64,000 bases of DNA from Acanthamoeba castellanii str. Neff (Eukaryota; Discosea; Longamoebia; Acanthamoebidae). The DNA lies in NCBI RefSeq assembly GCF_000313135.1, contig NW_004457532.1, positions 796,539 to 860,538 on the forward strand. The letters are read 5' to 3'. Below are positions 51,859 to 62,643 of the stretch, in pieces. The notes under the pieces are model-generated. The model searched no databases, was not told the origin of the DNA, and saw only the letters and a list, made by a program, of their open reading frames with translations. The first letter of the stretch is position 1. Each line of letters starts with the position of its first letter. The position numbers and the translations under genes were made by a program.

Positions 51859-54800
51859 TCAGGAGGAGGCGGCGGCGTCGCTCCCGTTGCCGGGCTGGGT
51901 GAACCTGGAGAGGGCGTCGACCCACGAGGCCAGCTCCTGCTGATCGGTGGTGGCGATGTAGAACACGCGACGAGGCACCTCGAGCTTGAGGGTCGGCCGC
52001 TTCATCGACTCGAGCGCCATCACGGTGCCGTTGCGCAGTCGCACGTCGTTGAGCGCCGCGCGCGCCGACGGACTGCTGTAGTACGACAACGTACCGCTCG
52101 AGTACAGCACGAACCACTACGCGCGCAGAGAAGGTGGTGGTCAGCACTTGGCCTTGCGAGTAGAGGCGTGACGATGGGTGGCGAGAGTGGGGGGGGGAAG
52201 GGTGTAGAGCATCATACCCGTCGCTTCCAGGACTTCCGGTTGTGGCCCTCCTTGCTGAGGTAGCCCTGCTTGACGGTGGCGGCCTCCTGTGTGCTCTCCG
52301 CCTCGATGTCTTCCTCTTGTCGCTCGTGTTTCTACAACACACACACACACACAACAAACACAACGCAACGAGACACATACAAAGGGGGCGTGAGTAGGGA
52401 GTGGGGAGTGAGCTTGGGGGGAGAGGTGCGTACGGTGGGGCTCTCCGCGATGGCCACGGACCCCGTGAGTTTGCCCACCCGCAGCCCGCTCGCGAAGAGT
52501 TTGATGCGGAACGGCCGCGGTTCGGTGCCCTTCACGTCCAGCGATATCACCCCTTGCGCTGTTGTTTGTTTGCACACAACACGCCACCGCCCACTTGTCA
52601 GCTGCGCGCTCACAGACCAAGGGAAGAAAGAACGAAGAAACACACCCAAACGACTGGCCGAGTCCTTGGCGGCGCTGTCGTGCACCAGGATCCACATGTG
52701 TTGGTTGGCCTGCGCGCACCAAACCACAATGCACGATGCCACCGCCGCACACGAACACGAACACGAACAACGAGACGAGGCGCGTGAGTGATCGGCCGTT
52801 GTTCGCTCACCCGTGCACTGAGAGGGCTGGGCCGGGGCGTACCAGCCATGCTCGGCTCGGGCTGATGGTGTGCAGCTGGTGATAACTCCACGTCGCCGTT
52901 GTTGTCTGCAAACACGATACGACACACCACACACACACACACACATACACGGCACACACGACACACACACGCCACACGCACACGCCACACACGCCACATA
53001 CACGGCACACACGACACACGCACGACACACACACACACGACACGTCACGCACGCCACACACCAACACGACATCACCGTGAGGGCGAGGGTTATGTGGGAA
53101 ATTGGTTGGTTGGGGGGGCAGGAGGGGTGGCGTACGCGTGGTACGGTGATGGTGGGGGATTGGGAAGCGAGGAAGGGAGCGTGGAAGGAGAGGTAGGGGC
53201 TGGGGGACTTGACGAGGACCGTGGCGGCGAAGCCCGGCGAGAAGGGCGGCGGCGGCACCAGCGTGAGCGTCACGTCCGTGAGCATCACATCCAGCCCCAT
53301 CCCGAACCCCTGCTCCAGATTACGAGTCACCGCCATCTCCTGCACCATCTGCGCACACGCACACATCGATCAAACCACCGCACACGCGCACACGCACACG
53401 CACACACGACCAACGAGACGAGGTGCGCGAGGACAAGGGGGCGTACATGCATGTCGGGATAGAGGAGGGGGACGGAGTAGACTCCGAAGACGGGCGAATG
53501 GTCGGAGGTGGTGAGCTGGTCGCACGAGGCGTACGCGTGGCACTCGACGTTGAAGTTGGGCGGGGTCTTGCACAGGATGCGGTCGCAGTACGACGGCGTT
53601 CGCATCTTCTCCTCCGAATAGGTCCGATCCCCCCGATTATACCTACGTGCGTGTCGTGGTGCGTGTCGTGTCGTGTCATTGGTCGGGTTACGCGTGTGTC
53701 GTGTCGTGTCGTGTCGTGCGCAGGTACCGATAGGAGGGAGCGAAGCGGATGGGTGGTTCGGTGAAGCCGGCGAAGCAGCGTTTGTGTTTGCGCTCGATGA
53801 GGAGCTGGTCGCCCTCGCAGAGCTCGTCCCACCGCTCGGCGGCGATGAGCCGGAGCACCTCGGCCCGGCCCGTGTTGATGCGGTAGTTGAGGTCCCCGAA
53901 GAAGAAGAGCGCGTGGAAGTGGTTCGTCAGATCGAACGAGCTGTCCGTCAGCCGCAGATGGTTCACGATCGTCCGATAGTTCTCGTTCCGCGCATACACC
54001 CTCTCATCCCTTCCCAGACGACCGCAACACACCGCAACACACCGCACCGCACACACCGGCAGATGAGTGGCCGAGGGGGTAGAATGTGAGGAATGCTGGG
54101 GGGGAGGGTACCTGGCGGCGAGGTGGGAGCCGACGAAGCAGAGGGAGGTCTCGATGAACTTGAGGGCGATGCCGAGGCCGCCCTTGTTGCCGATCACGTT
54201 GCCGATGCCCGTGGGCACCGAGCCCGTCGTGACGCCCGAGATCCGGTGCCGGTGCTCGCGCCGCACCAGCACCATCAGCCGCATCATCATCAACGACTGC
54301 GTCGCCACCATCACGTAATCCTCGCCCAGTTGCGCCTGTACGGTGGCTCAGACACCACACTGTCACCAATAGCGCACACACGCGTTCCACCGCACACTCA
54401 CGACCGCACACGCACGACCGCACACGCACACGCATAGGGTACCTGGACCAGTTTGAAGAGATCGGTTTCGGAGTTGACCTCCTGGGCGGAGATGGCGTAG
54501 AGGTCGTAGTTGGCCTCGGGCTGCAGCCACGGGCTCAGGCACTTTTGCGGTGGCGCGTTGCCCATGTTCCACGTGCCCACGAACACCTCCACCGAGTCTC
54601 CGCCGCCCCGGTCCCTGCGCACCGCCCACGCGGCTGGCGCGCCCCCAGACCCAGACCCACCGATTGGAGACGATGATGAGGGATCAGCCAGACGGAATGC
54701 GAGGAATAATACGTAAAAAAAGAAAAAGAAAGAGAAGTGAAGGTGCGGTACCCTCGTAAAAGCGTTCGAGCTGTTCGCGGGAGGGCAGGAGGAGGCGCTC

Positions 54801-55474
54801 GAACTTCTCCCGTCCGCTCCACAGCAGTTTGAGCTTCTTCTCGTTCACGTGCGACCGCAAGACCTGCAACCACACACGCACGCACACACAACGTGTCAGA
54901 TCGCACTCGCACGTGCGAGTGTGGTCCATACCTGGAGGAGGGTGTGGTGGGGCCGTTGGAAGGTGGGCTTGCGGCCGTCGGGGTAGCGGTAGCGTAGGGT
55001 GCGGCCGGGGAAGTCCACCTCGATCACGAGCGGCTTCTTGCGGGTGCCCCGGCCCACCACCTTCTCCACCACAAACGGCAGACACACGTCGCAGTTCTTT
55101 CCACCAAAGCCATGTCCGACGTCAGGCGCCACCTTAAGTGAAAGTGGGTGGTGTGGGGTGGATCGTACCCTGCGGGTGAGAATGACGTCGGTGGGAGCGG
55201 CGACAGACTTGACCTCGAAGGGCGGCTGGGAGGCGGCGAGTTGCCCCCGCGGCGAGCGGGGCTCGAGGAGGCGGGGCGAATGGTGGTCCACCTCATCATC
55301 GATGGTGGCCCACCGGCCGCCGCTTCTGTGGCGCGTGCGGCTGATCGACATGTAGGGGGGCAGTTTCAGAAAGCTGCGGGCGTCGCCTATGGTCTGGAAG
55401 CCCATGCTGGACCCGCCGCCGCCCTCTGCAGAAGAAGTCGTTTGTTGTGACTGGGCGGACGAGGGCTGCCACAT
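51859..55474 (-). CDS. Inositol-polyphosphate 5-phosphatase with N-terminal PH-like and C-terminal PH domain
   Basis: Removes the 5-phosphate from phosphoinositides or inositol phosphates. The N-terminal part includes GFQTIGDARSFLKLPPYMS and a PH-like stretch (VIEVDFPGRTLRYRYPDGRK). The catalytic domain has FVGTWNMGNAPPQ, AISAQEVNSE, SVPTGIGNVIGNKGGLGIAL, FFFGDLNYRINTGRAEV, and PSYCDRILCKTPP. TSDHSPVFGVYSV completes it; all family signatures are present. A beta-rich middle follows (VMLTDVTLTLV, ISLDVKGTEPRPFRIKLFAS). A PH domain closes the protein: KQGYLSKEGHNRKSWKRRWF, VLYSSGTLSYYSS, VFYIATTDQQELASWVDAL. Start at 55474 is the first in-frame Met; an upstream exon cannot be excluded. The exon with SYCDRIL lies between introns with complementary repeats. 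Confidence 0.9.
52919..53070. repeat. CACACGA/CACGCA-type repeat in 5-phosphatase intron
   Basis: About 150 bp of CA, CGCA and CACGACA units, wholly inside an intron. Confidence 0.9.
53641..53725. repeat. CGTGT-type repeat in 5-phosphatase intron
   Basis: GTGCGTGTCGTG and CGTGTCGTGTCGTG units on the plus strand, opposite in sense to those at 53340-53427 and 52919-53070 in the same gene. Confidence 0.9.
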
Positions 55475-55900
55475 CGGATGAAGATTACGGTGATGACTGT
55501 CTACTCTTTTCTCTTTTGATGATGATAGTTACCACGGCGATGTTGATGTTGTTGGTGTGTCCCGGTCTATTTGGTTTGGAGTGTGGTGACGACCACCCAC
55601 CCAAGCCTGGCCCAGTTTGGGAGAGGGGCGTTTTCCGCTACTTGTTAGGTAACCGTGAACTGAAAGGAAAGGGAAAAAAGAGAAAAAGATGGGGAATGGG
55701 AAAACGTGCGGGAAAAAGACAGCCACACGCGACCGTGGTGCCCGTCCTGGACGACGACCTGGCACGCAGAGCTGTGAACATATGTTCATTCCTGGACTAC
55801 ATGAGCTGATGACAAGCATGATGGTCAACGTTGGAGGAGAGGAAGTGGGCGCACGCTCGCCACACTCACGTTGATGTGAGTGACCCATGAGAGCTGGTGC
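55475..55900. other. Spacer of about 425 bp, no gene seen
   Basis: Between the 5-phosphatase start and the FHA/PHD gene stop, both minus strand. Contains the 5-phosphatase promoter and possibly a non-coding first exon. A plus-strand frame at 55447-55809 has no recognised domain. Confidence 0.4.
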
Positions 55901-58265
55901 CTAGGTGATCGTGTAGAGGCGCGGATCGTCCTGGAGCTTGTAGAGGTTTGGCCCCACCTTGGCGAGCAGGTCACTCACGTCGGGGCAGATGATGGTCGCC
56001 ACTGCGAGCCGCTGCTCTGCACCCCGCACGTAGTGCAGCTTCCGTTTCCGCGGGTCATTCTCAAACCACCGCACCTGACACACGACACATGACACACGAC
56101 ACACACACACAACAATCCAACACATCTTTAGTCCCTGAGGCAGCAGGAAAAGAGCCCGAGGTGAGTACCTGCACAGTCCGTTGCCCCTTCCTCTTGTCGT
56201 GAACCACCTCGGCGAGCCAAAACCGATCCCCACTCGCTGGCTGGACATATGCCCAATTTATGACGATGCCGCCATGAGGTGTGAGACAACAACAAGGACG
56301 TGGTGTGTGTCGTGTGTCACGTGTCGTGTGTCGTGTGTCGTGTGTCGTGTGTCGTGTGTCGTGTGTCGTGTGTGGTTACCTCAGGCAGACAACTGATGAT
56401 GGTGCCCTCGGTGAGTGTCCATTGGCGCGGGTCGTCCTCGACATGGGCCGACGGGGCGGGCACCGCGCCCTTGCTGCGGCACGCCTCGCACTGCCAGCTC
56501 TTCAGCTGCGCCGCCTTGGCCTGCACCATTTGTTGGAATGATGAGCAGGTGAGCTATAGTAGTGGTGGTAGAAGTACCTTGCTTAGACCGACGCATCCGG
56601 CGTGAGACCAGGAGGTGCACGAGTCGCATTGGATCATGAGACCCTCGGCCTTGGTCTTCCCACACTTGCAGGCCTGCACCAGCCTCCCCCCCCCAAAGAA
56701 GGCGGCGCAAGTTAGTGCAACTTGGCCCCACCGGGGTGGGGGCGGAATGAGAGGGAGACGGAGGAGGCTCAGGAGCAGGAGGAGGGGTGGTAGATACGCA
56801 CCGCGCCTTTGGTCGGGGTGGAGCTGCCAGCATTGTTGCCATTGGTGGCCGTACCGCTCGCGGTCTCCTTCTCTTCCTCCTTTCCGTTCTTCTTCTGCTT
56901 ATCCGCCCCGTTTGTCTCATTCTCTTCCTCGTCCTCCTCCTCTTTTTCCTCTTCTTCCTCGTCCTTCGCCTTTTCTTCATTCTTCTCTTCCTTCTCCTTC
57001 TCCTTTTCTTCTTCTTCTTCTTCCTCCTCCTCCTCGTCTTCTTCCAGTTCCTCCTCCTCCTCGTCTTCCTCCTTCTCCTCTTCGTCTTCATCCTGGGAAT
57101 CGGGCACTTTGGCGATGGCCGGCGCTGACTTGGCGGAATCGGCTGTGGGGTCCTTGCGCGGTCGCTTCGCGACGGGCGGGGCAGTGTCCGCCGACCCCGA
57201 CCCGGCGGCCTGCTCGCGCGTCGTTGCCGGCGCCGCCGCTGATGCCGTTGTCCGCTGGTCGGCCTCTCCTCTCGGTCTGGTGTTGTACCCTGTTGTTGAT
57301 TTTTTTTAATGTTGGTTTTACGTAAACAGCGGCAGTGTGCATACAGCATATGGCGAGGGCGATCAGAGTTCGCTCTCCTCGATCAGCACGAGCGATCAGA
57401 GTCTCAATAATGGCGTACCGGACTTGTAGAAGCGATAGATGCAGACGCATTCGCTGAGCTGCTTCGTGGCGCCGGTGCGCGTGCGTCCGCCTCGCTCGTC
57501 GAACGTGATCAAATCGCCGTCGCTGAAGAGGGAGATGACAAGCACGTGTGAGGCCCATCACGAGAAGAAGACACAAGAGGCAACAACAAGAATGAGCCCA
57601 TGGTACTACCTTAGGACCGCGCCTATACGATCCCCAGCAGAATGAGAACGCGGATAGTAGTACAAGCACAAGCACAAAGAAGCCCACACCATGACGTCGT
57701 CGTCATCAGCGCATGGTCAAGAAGGGCTACAACCAGCAATCAATTGGGGAGGGTGGAGGGTGGCGAGCGCGTACGGCCGACTTTCTTTCCGTTGACGAAG
57801 ATGCCGTTGACCGACTTGAGGTCCTCCAGCACCCACGCGTCGGCATCGGCGTGGTAGGTGAGCATGGCGTGCCGCCGCGACACCAGCAGCGGGCGTCTCG
57901 GCGAGTCCAGCCATCTGTCACGCCATCATGAGCGTATTAGTCGTCGTTAGCAGCAAACTGTTTCGCGTTGGCGTCCCAAGCGAGTACACGAAGAGAGAAG
58001 GGGGAGATGACGAGGGGGGGACGCACAGATCAACCGAAGGGCGCAGACGCCCGATTAATATAGTGGGGGAAGCAGGAGGGGCGGACAGGCGGAGCGGGAC
58101 GCAGGCAGGTACGCCTGGCTCTCCCACCATGTCGGATCCGCTCACATTTTCCAACCACGCCCCCGTCCATTCATCATCTCTCGAATCCACAGTCTGGGCC
58201 GCGGCCTCCTTTTCGCCCTCTCGCGCTTCACTCGCCCCGACCGTAGAGGAACTCTTCCTTTTCAT
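55901..58265 (-). CDS. FHA- and PHD-finger chromatin protein (TCF19-like arrangement)
   Basis: The N-terminus MKRKSSSTVGASEAREGEKE is Ser/Glu-rich. Next is a forkhead-associated domain: WLDSPRRPLLVSRRHAMLTY, then WVLEDLKSVNGIFVNGKKV. It carries the phosphothreonine-binding R, S-R-R-H and N-G-I-F-V-N-G motifs. After GDLITFDERGGRTRTGATKQ comes a region with KRPRKD and some 110 mostly Glu/Asp/Lys residues. A PHD finger follows (CKCGKTKAEGLMIQCDSCTS, WSHAGCVGLSK, SWQCEACRSK). The C-terminal part (GGIVINWAYVQPASGDRFWL, VRWFENDPRKRKLHYVRGAE) may be a BAH- or Tudor-like reader. Combined phospho-Thr and histone-tail reading is inferred. The first junction works best with a donor in the codon for Leu of SVDL. 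Confidence 0.82.
56323..56374. repeat. (CGTGTGT)n heptanucleotide repeat in FHA/PHD gene intron
   Basis: Seven or so CGTGTGT copies on the plus strand. Confidence 0.9.
56870..57095. repeat. Coding acidic tract (Glu/Asp/Lys) in FHA/PHD gene
   Basis: CTCCTC/TTCTTC-type DNA on the plus strand, read on the minus strand as a long Glu-rich segment. It also makes spurious Ser/Phe/Leu-rich frames on the opposite strand. Confidence 0.85.
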
Positions 58266-58361
58266 CTTCTTCTCCCTCTACGCGCTCAACGATTCTATCG
58301 CGAAAGATGATAAGAAAATGAAACAATAACAAGAACTTTATGGATTGCCTCCACCACAACA

Positions 58362-59398
58362 CTAAAAGGTCTCCAGGGAGCTGGTCGACCTGTCGATCTC
58401 GATGACCTCATCCATCTCCCTGTCCCTCTCCTTGCCCTTCTCCTGCAGGTGCTGCTTGTCTTCGAGAAGCGCCGACAACCTCCTGGCATCGATGCGGTCC
58501 CTCACAGCCTGCGGCATGACATGACGAAATGTAGTGGTGCAGCAGGGTCAGCCACCATGCTCTGCGTATTCGCAGCTGAGGAAGCCGGGTGTGCACCTTG
58601 ACCAGGTTCATGGTGGAGGTGAGAAGAAGCAGGCCGCTGGTGGCCAGGAACACCTTGCGTTCATCGGCGATGGGCAGATTGAGCAGACCCCAGGCAGTCA
58701 GCGAGATCGAGGCGCCAAACGCCAGCCACGAATGCAGCACCCACCCGGCGCTGCCTCCAATGCTGGACACGATCGTCTCGCCCACCTCCGGCCCACCCTC
58801 TGCACATCACAGCAAAGCGCCGCGGTGAGCTGACCCCTCCACGGCAACAGTGGAGAAGCAAGTGGTGGCATACGGGTCTTGATGATGCCGGCGTCGACGA
58901 GGTGCTTCACGCTGTTGGCCTCCTGCAAGTCCCGCATGGTCTTGGCCAGGGTGAAGGCGCTGGCGGTCATGAAGGTGAAGCCCATCCCCAGGAACGCCTT
59001 CCTTTCATCTGCGAGAGCTCCCACCTCAGCCAGTGAGGTTGGGAAGTAGAGGCAGAAGAAGAGGAGAGGAAATAGTACGGTCGAGGTGCATGTTGATAAG
59101 TCCCCAGCTCGTTGCTGCCACGCCAGCAGCGAAAGAGGCCCACACGCCCAAGTAGTGTGTAGTGGAGCCCCTATACCTCCAAGAGAGGGGACATTGAAGT
59201 CAAGGCACACATCAATGCTCGAGGTAAGTAGAACGAAAGGTAATGCACAACTCCTACTTCCATGATGAGGTACCGTAGACAGCTGAGCACGAGGGGGCTC
59301 ATCATGCCCCACCTCTTGGCCGACTCCTCCCAGCCGGCCATGTGGGCCGTCTCCTTGCCGAGCGTGTAGAGGTTGGTGGAACGTTCTACGCTTGCCAT
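58362..59398 (-). CDS. YiaAB-type multi-helix membrane protein
   Basis: The start MASVERSTNLYTLGKETAHM leads to WEESAKRWGMMSPLVLSCLR. A first helical pair follows: HYLGVWASFAAGVAATSWGL, then DERKAFLGMGFTFMTASAFT and LAKTMRD. The second pair is GWVLHSWLAFGASISLTAWG and DERKVFLATSGLLLLTSTMN with LVKAVRD. The tail ARRLSALLEDKQHLQEKGKE is a charged coiled helix, and the protein ends in SSLETF-TAG. Two copies of the pattern W-x-G-L-x-N, D-E-R-K, small/aromatic helix, K-x-x-R-D resemble the YiaA/YiaB two-helix domain of bacteria. Four membrane spans are predicted. Function is unknown in bacteria as well. The match is by eye and should be treated as tentative. Confidence 0.68.
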
Positions 59399-59703
59399 GA
59401 TCGCTGGATGTTCGTCTTTTTGAGTGTAAGATGTGCGCTTGTGAGGTTGTTGGATCGATGTGACCCGCCCACGGCCCCACGCCTGCGGCAGACCGATCGT
59501 GGGTGTGATGGAAGGTCGGGATGCGTACGGCTTTCTGCTTGAACCAAGCCGGAATTCCCGCTTTTCACACGAGAATGAACAGAATTCCTGCGTGCCAGAC
59601 ATAGCCTGCATTCCGATCATGCCTGTGACTAAACACGGACAACACCGGCGCCTCTGCCGGCTCCCTTGCTGTTTAGCGAGAGAGAGGAGTCAGCAGGAGC
59701 AAC
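59399..59703. promoter_or_regulatory. Divergent spacer, YiaAB-type gene and downstream plus-strand exon
   Basis: About 305 bp between two start codons. No repeat or recognised coding sequence; no clear TATA box. Confidence 0.35.
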
Positions 59704-60336
59704 ATGGAGAACCCCTACACGCAGCAACCGCCCTTCGACAACGGGTCGTCGACCGGCTACCCAGCACAGCAGTCGCAGTACGCCCCCGAATCTCACAACC
59801 TGCCGCCCGTGCCGCAGCAGCAGCACTACACGGACCCTGGGGCGGAGGCCCATGGGCCGGGCTGCGGCGGGTGTGGGCGTTGCGCGGGGTGCGGGACATG
59901 GCTGGCGACGAGCGGGGCGGGCCAGCTGCTGGCCGACCTCACCGGCCACCTCTGCCGTTCGCGCCCCCTACGCCCGCTCCCCTCCGCGCTCTCCTTCCTT
60001 TCGGTGCGGGCCGACGCTGCCAACGCCGCCACCGCCGCCCTACGTCGCCACCCGTCCTTCTCCCTCCCCGCCTCCTCCTCCTTATCCCTCCCACGCGCCT
60101 CGCTACTCGCCGTGCGCCCCCCGCCCTCCTTTTGTTTTATTATTATTATTGTTATTTGTTTGTATTTATTTATTATTTATTTGAAAAACTGATGGTGATG
60201 TTATCGCGGTGGTTGCTGGATGGACAGGAGGAAGACGGACAAGAGCGCCCGAGCAAGGTCCCGAAGCAGCACCACGACTACCACCAGCAGCACGCAGGCC
60301 TTCCAGCGCCGACTGGCAGCGCGCCGGAGGTGCAGG
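59704..60336 (+). CDS. Uncharacterised Cys/Pro-rich exon(s): short gene or 5' end of the PKA-R gene
   Basis: The ATG at 59704 gives MENPYTQQPPFDNGSSTGYP and a Gln/Pro-rich stretch. GCGGCGRCAGCGTWLATSGA and LLADLTGHLCRSRPLRP follow, with four closely spaced Cys. A stretch of PPPP-containing low-complexity sequence comes in another frame, then a TTTATT-rich intron-like segment at 60130-60180. A possible second exon (about 60230-60334) reads KTDKSARARSRSSTTTTTSS and QAFQRRLAARRR. No domain is recognised. It points towards the PKA regulatory subunit and could be its N-terminus, but no splice pattern is compelling. Confidence 0.3.
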
Positions 60337-60493
60337 CCAACCGCGTCATCTTCGTTGGTGCCACACATGCTCCCGCTTTGTTCTCATTTCCGTTGTTCCG
60401 CTGCTTGGCCAGCGACGCAGCCAACCGATCGGTCGATTGCTCACCGCCGCGTTGTCTCGACGCGACACCACGACACAACACAACACAGAGCCG

Positions 60494-62498
60494 ATGGAGG
60501 GAGAGGGCGGCGATGGCGCGTCGGCTGGTCTGGAGAGTGCACCGGACGCGGCGGAGAACTTGCACTTCGAGGGGTTCGAGACCGTCAACTTTGACACCAA
60601 CGCCTTCGCCACCCCGGAGCCCGTGCCACTTCCCCACTCCTCCTCCTCCTCCTCTTCATCATCTTCGTCTTCGTCCTCCTCTGCCTCGGCCGCTTTCAAG
60701 CGCCGCCCATCGATCGCCCTCCCCTCGCCTATCCCCCTCACCTGTACGCCCCCTTCGCTTTCGCTCTCTTTCTTCGCTCCTTCGCTGACCGGGGGGGATC
60801 GTGTGCGCACAGCGGAGGAGCAGGCTGGGCGGCGGCGACGCGCCATTTTCGGTGAATCGGTGGAGCCGGCGGGCCTGGAGGCCTCCATCGCATCCCTCCC
60901 GCGGCCCCACCCTAAGAGGTGCCATCCCCCCCGACTTTGCGGTGCCATTTCCTTTTATTTATTTCGAAGCTCACGCACCGGTGAGCGCTGTAATGTGTTG
61001 GGGGGGACTGGGGTGCCCACAGTGCGGAGACGCAGCAGGCCCTCGAGCAGGCGCTCAAGACCAACGTCATGTTCTCCCACCTCGAGCGGTACCGCCACCC
61101 GCGGCCTTCTCTTATCGACGATTCACCACCAGCGACCTACTCCCAGAGTGCAACGACTGACGCGCTTGCGAACAGGGACGACCGAGCGGAGCTGTTCGAC
61201 GCCATGTTCGAGGTGCGCTATGGCCCCGGCGACACCATCATCAACCAAGGTGTCCAACCACACCATGTGTGTTTTGTGTGTGGTGGTGTGTGTGGTGTGT
61301 GCGGTGTGTGCGGTGTGTGGTGTTGATAGGCTCACCGCGTGTCCGCGGCGCACGTGATAGGTGATGAGGGAGACAACTTCTATGTGGTGGAGTCCGGCAC
61401 GTGCGAAGTGTGGAAGTCCATCGACGGGAACGAGCCCGAGCTCGTCCTCACCATCGCCGAGGGCGGCAGCTTCGGCGAGCTCGCCCTCATCTACGGCACA
61501 CAGCGCGCCGCCAGCGTCAAGGTCTGCCCTCCCCTCCCCCCGCCCGTCTCTCCGCTTCTTTCTTCTTTCTTCGTTCTTATTCGACTCACCACCGGCCATA
61601 CCAGGCGAGGACGGCGGTGGTGCTGTGGGCCATCCACCGCTCGACCTACCGGCGGGTGCTGATGGGAGCCACCCTGCGGAAACGCTCCCTCTACGAGTCC
61701 TTCCTCAAGAACGTGCCCATCCTCGGTATCCCCCTCCCCCCAATTCTTTTCGTTCTTCTTCGCTTTCTTTCTTCTTCGCTTTCTCTCGGCGGCCAAAGAG
61801 CGAAGGAGGGTAGGTGCGACGTTGGTGTGTCGGACTCACCTGAGGTGTCCCGGGGGGGGGGCGGTGTGCAGCCCCGCTGGAGCGCTACGAGCGATTGATG
61901 GTGGCCGACGCCCTCGAGCCGGAAATATTCGATGACGGCGCGTCTATCATCACCCAGGGCGAGGTGGGCGACGCCTTCTACATCATCGTCGAGGTACGTA
62001 CCTCGCCAGCGAGCTGGTTGCGTGCGTGCGTGCGTGGCTAACACGACGTCGCGTCCACATCACAGGGCCAAGTGCGGGTCACGCAGGGCGAGGAGGAGGT
62101 GGCCCGGCTCGGGGCCTCAGCCTATTTTGGTACCCCCTCTGTCCACGTCCCCCCCCCACGTTGGCTTCCGCCATTGTTGTAAAGGACCCTTCAATTCGAA
62201 TGACGCCGACAATGGGCCGCCGCGTGCAGGGGAGATCGCGCTCCTCACCAACCAGCCGCGCCGCGCCACCGTACGTTGCACTCACTCACCCGCCTCTACG
62301 CGTCGTGGCCCTGACCTCATGTGGACGAATGCGTGGGGGGGGGTCGTGGTCGTGGTCGCCACACAGGTGGCGGCGGTGGGTGCGACTAAGTGTGCGAAGA
62401 TCTCGCGCAAGAAGTTCTTCCGGGTGATGGGTCCGTGCCAGGACGTCCTCAAGCACAACATGCTCCGCCTCTACCCTCAGTACGCCGGCCAGCTCTGA
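60494..62498 (+). CDS. cAMP-dependent protein kinase regulatory subunit
   Basis: Binds and inhibits the PKA catalytic subunit until cAMP binds. The ATG at 60494 gives [20 protein letters not shown], then [20 protein letters not shown], a poly-Ser run, and [32 protein letters not shown] is the pseudosubstrate (R-R-x-A-I). [20 protein letters not shown] and [20 protein letters not shown] lead into two cyclic-nucleotide domains. Domain A has [16 protein letters not shown] and [19 protein letters not shown]. Domain B has [34 protein letters not shown], and [17 protein letters not shown]. Both keep the FGE...R phosphate-binding motif. No recognisable RIIa dimerisation domain precedes the inhibitor site. 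It ends [12 protein letters not shown], converging on the CBS gene. Confidence 0.93.
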
Positions 62499-62643
62499 GT
62501 CCTGCCCACCACCACCGTCGTCGTGGTCGTCGTCGTGTGCCCCTCTCTCCGCCTTGCCAATGTATGTTTTAGTACGCCCGCGCTCCCTCTCTCTCTCTCT
62601 CCTCTCTCTCGCGGTTGTATGTACAGCGGGTGCTGGGCGTGCC

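Noticed and set aside
52919..53070. Possible CRISPR or satellite array
   Set aside because: Units are short degenerate CA/CGA repeats without unique spacers, inside a spliced intron of a eukaryotic gene.
56769..57325. Plus-strand Ser/Phe/Leu-rich frames looking like membrane proteins
   Set aside because: Antisense of the acidic Glu/Lys tract in the FHA/PHD gene.
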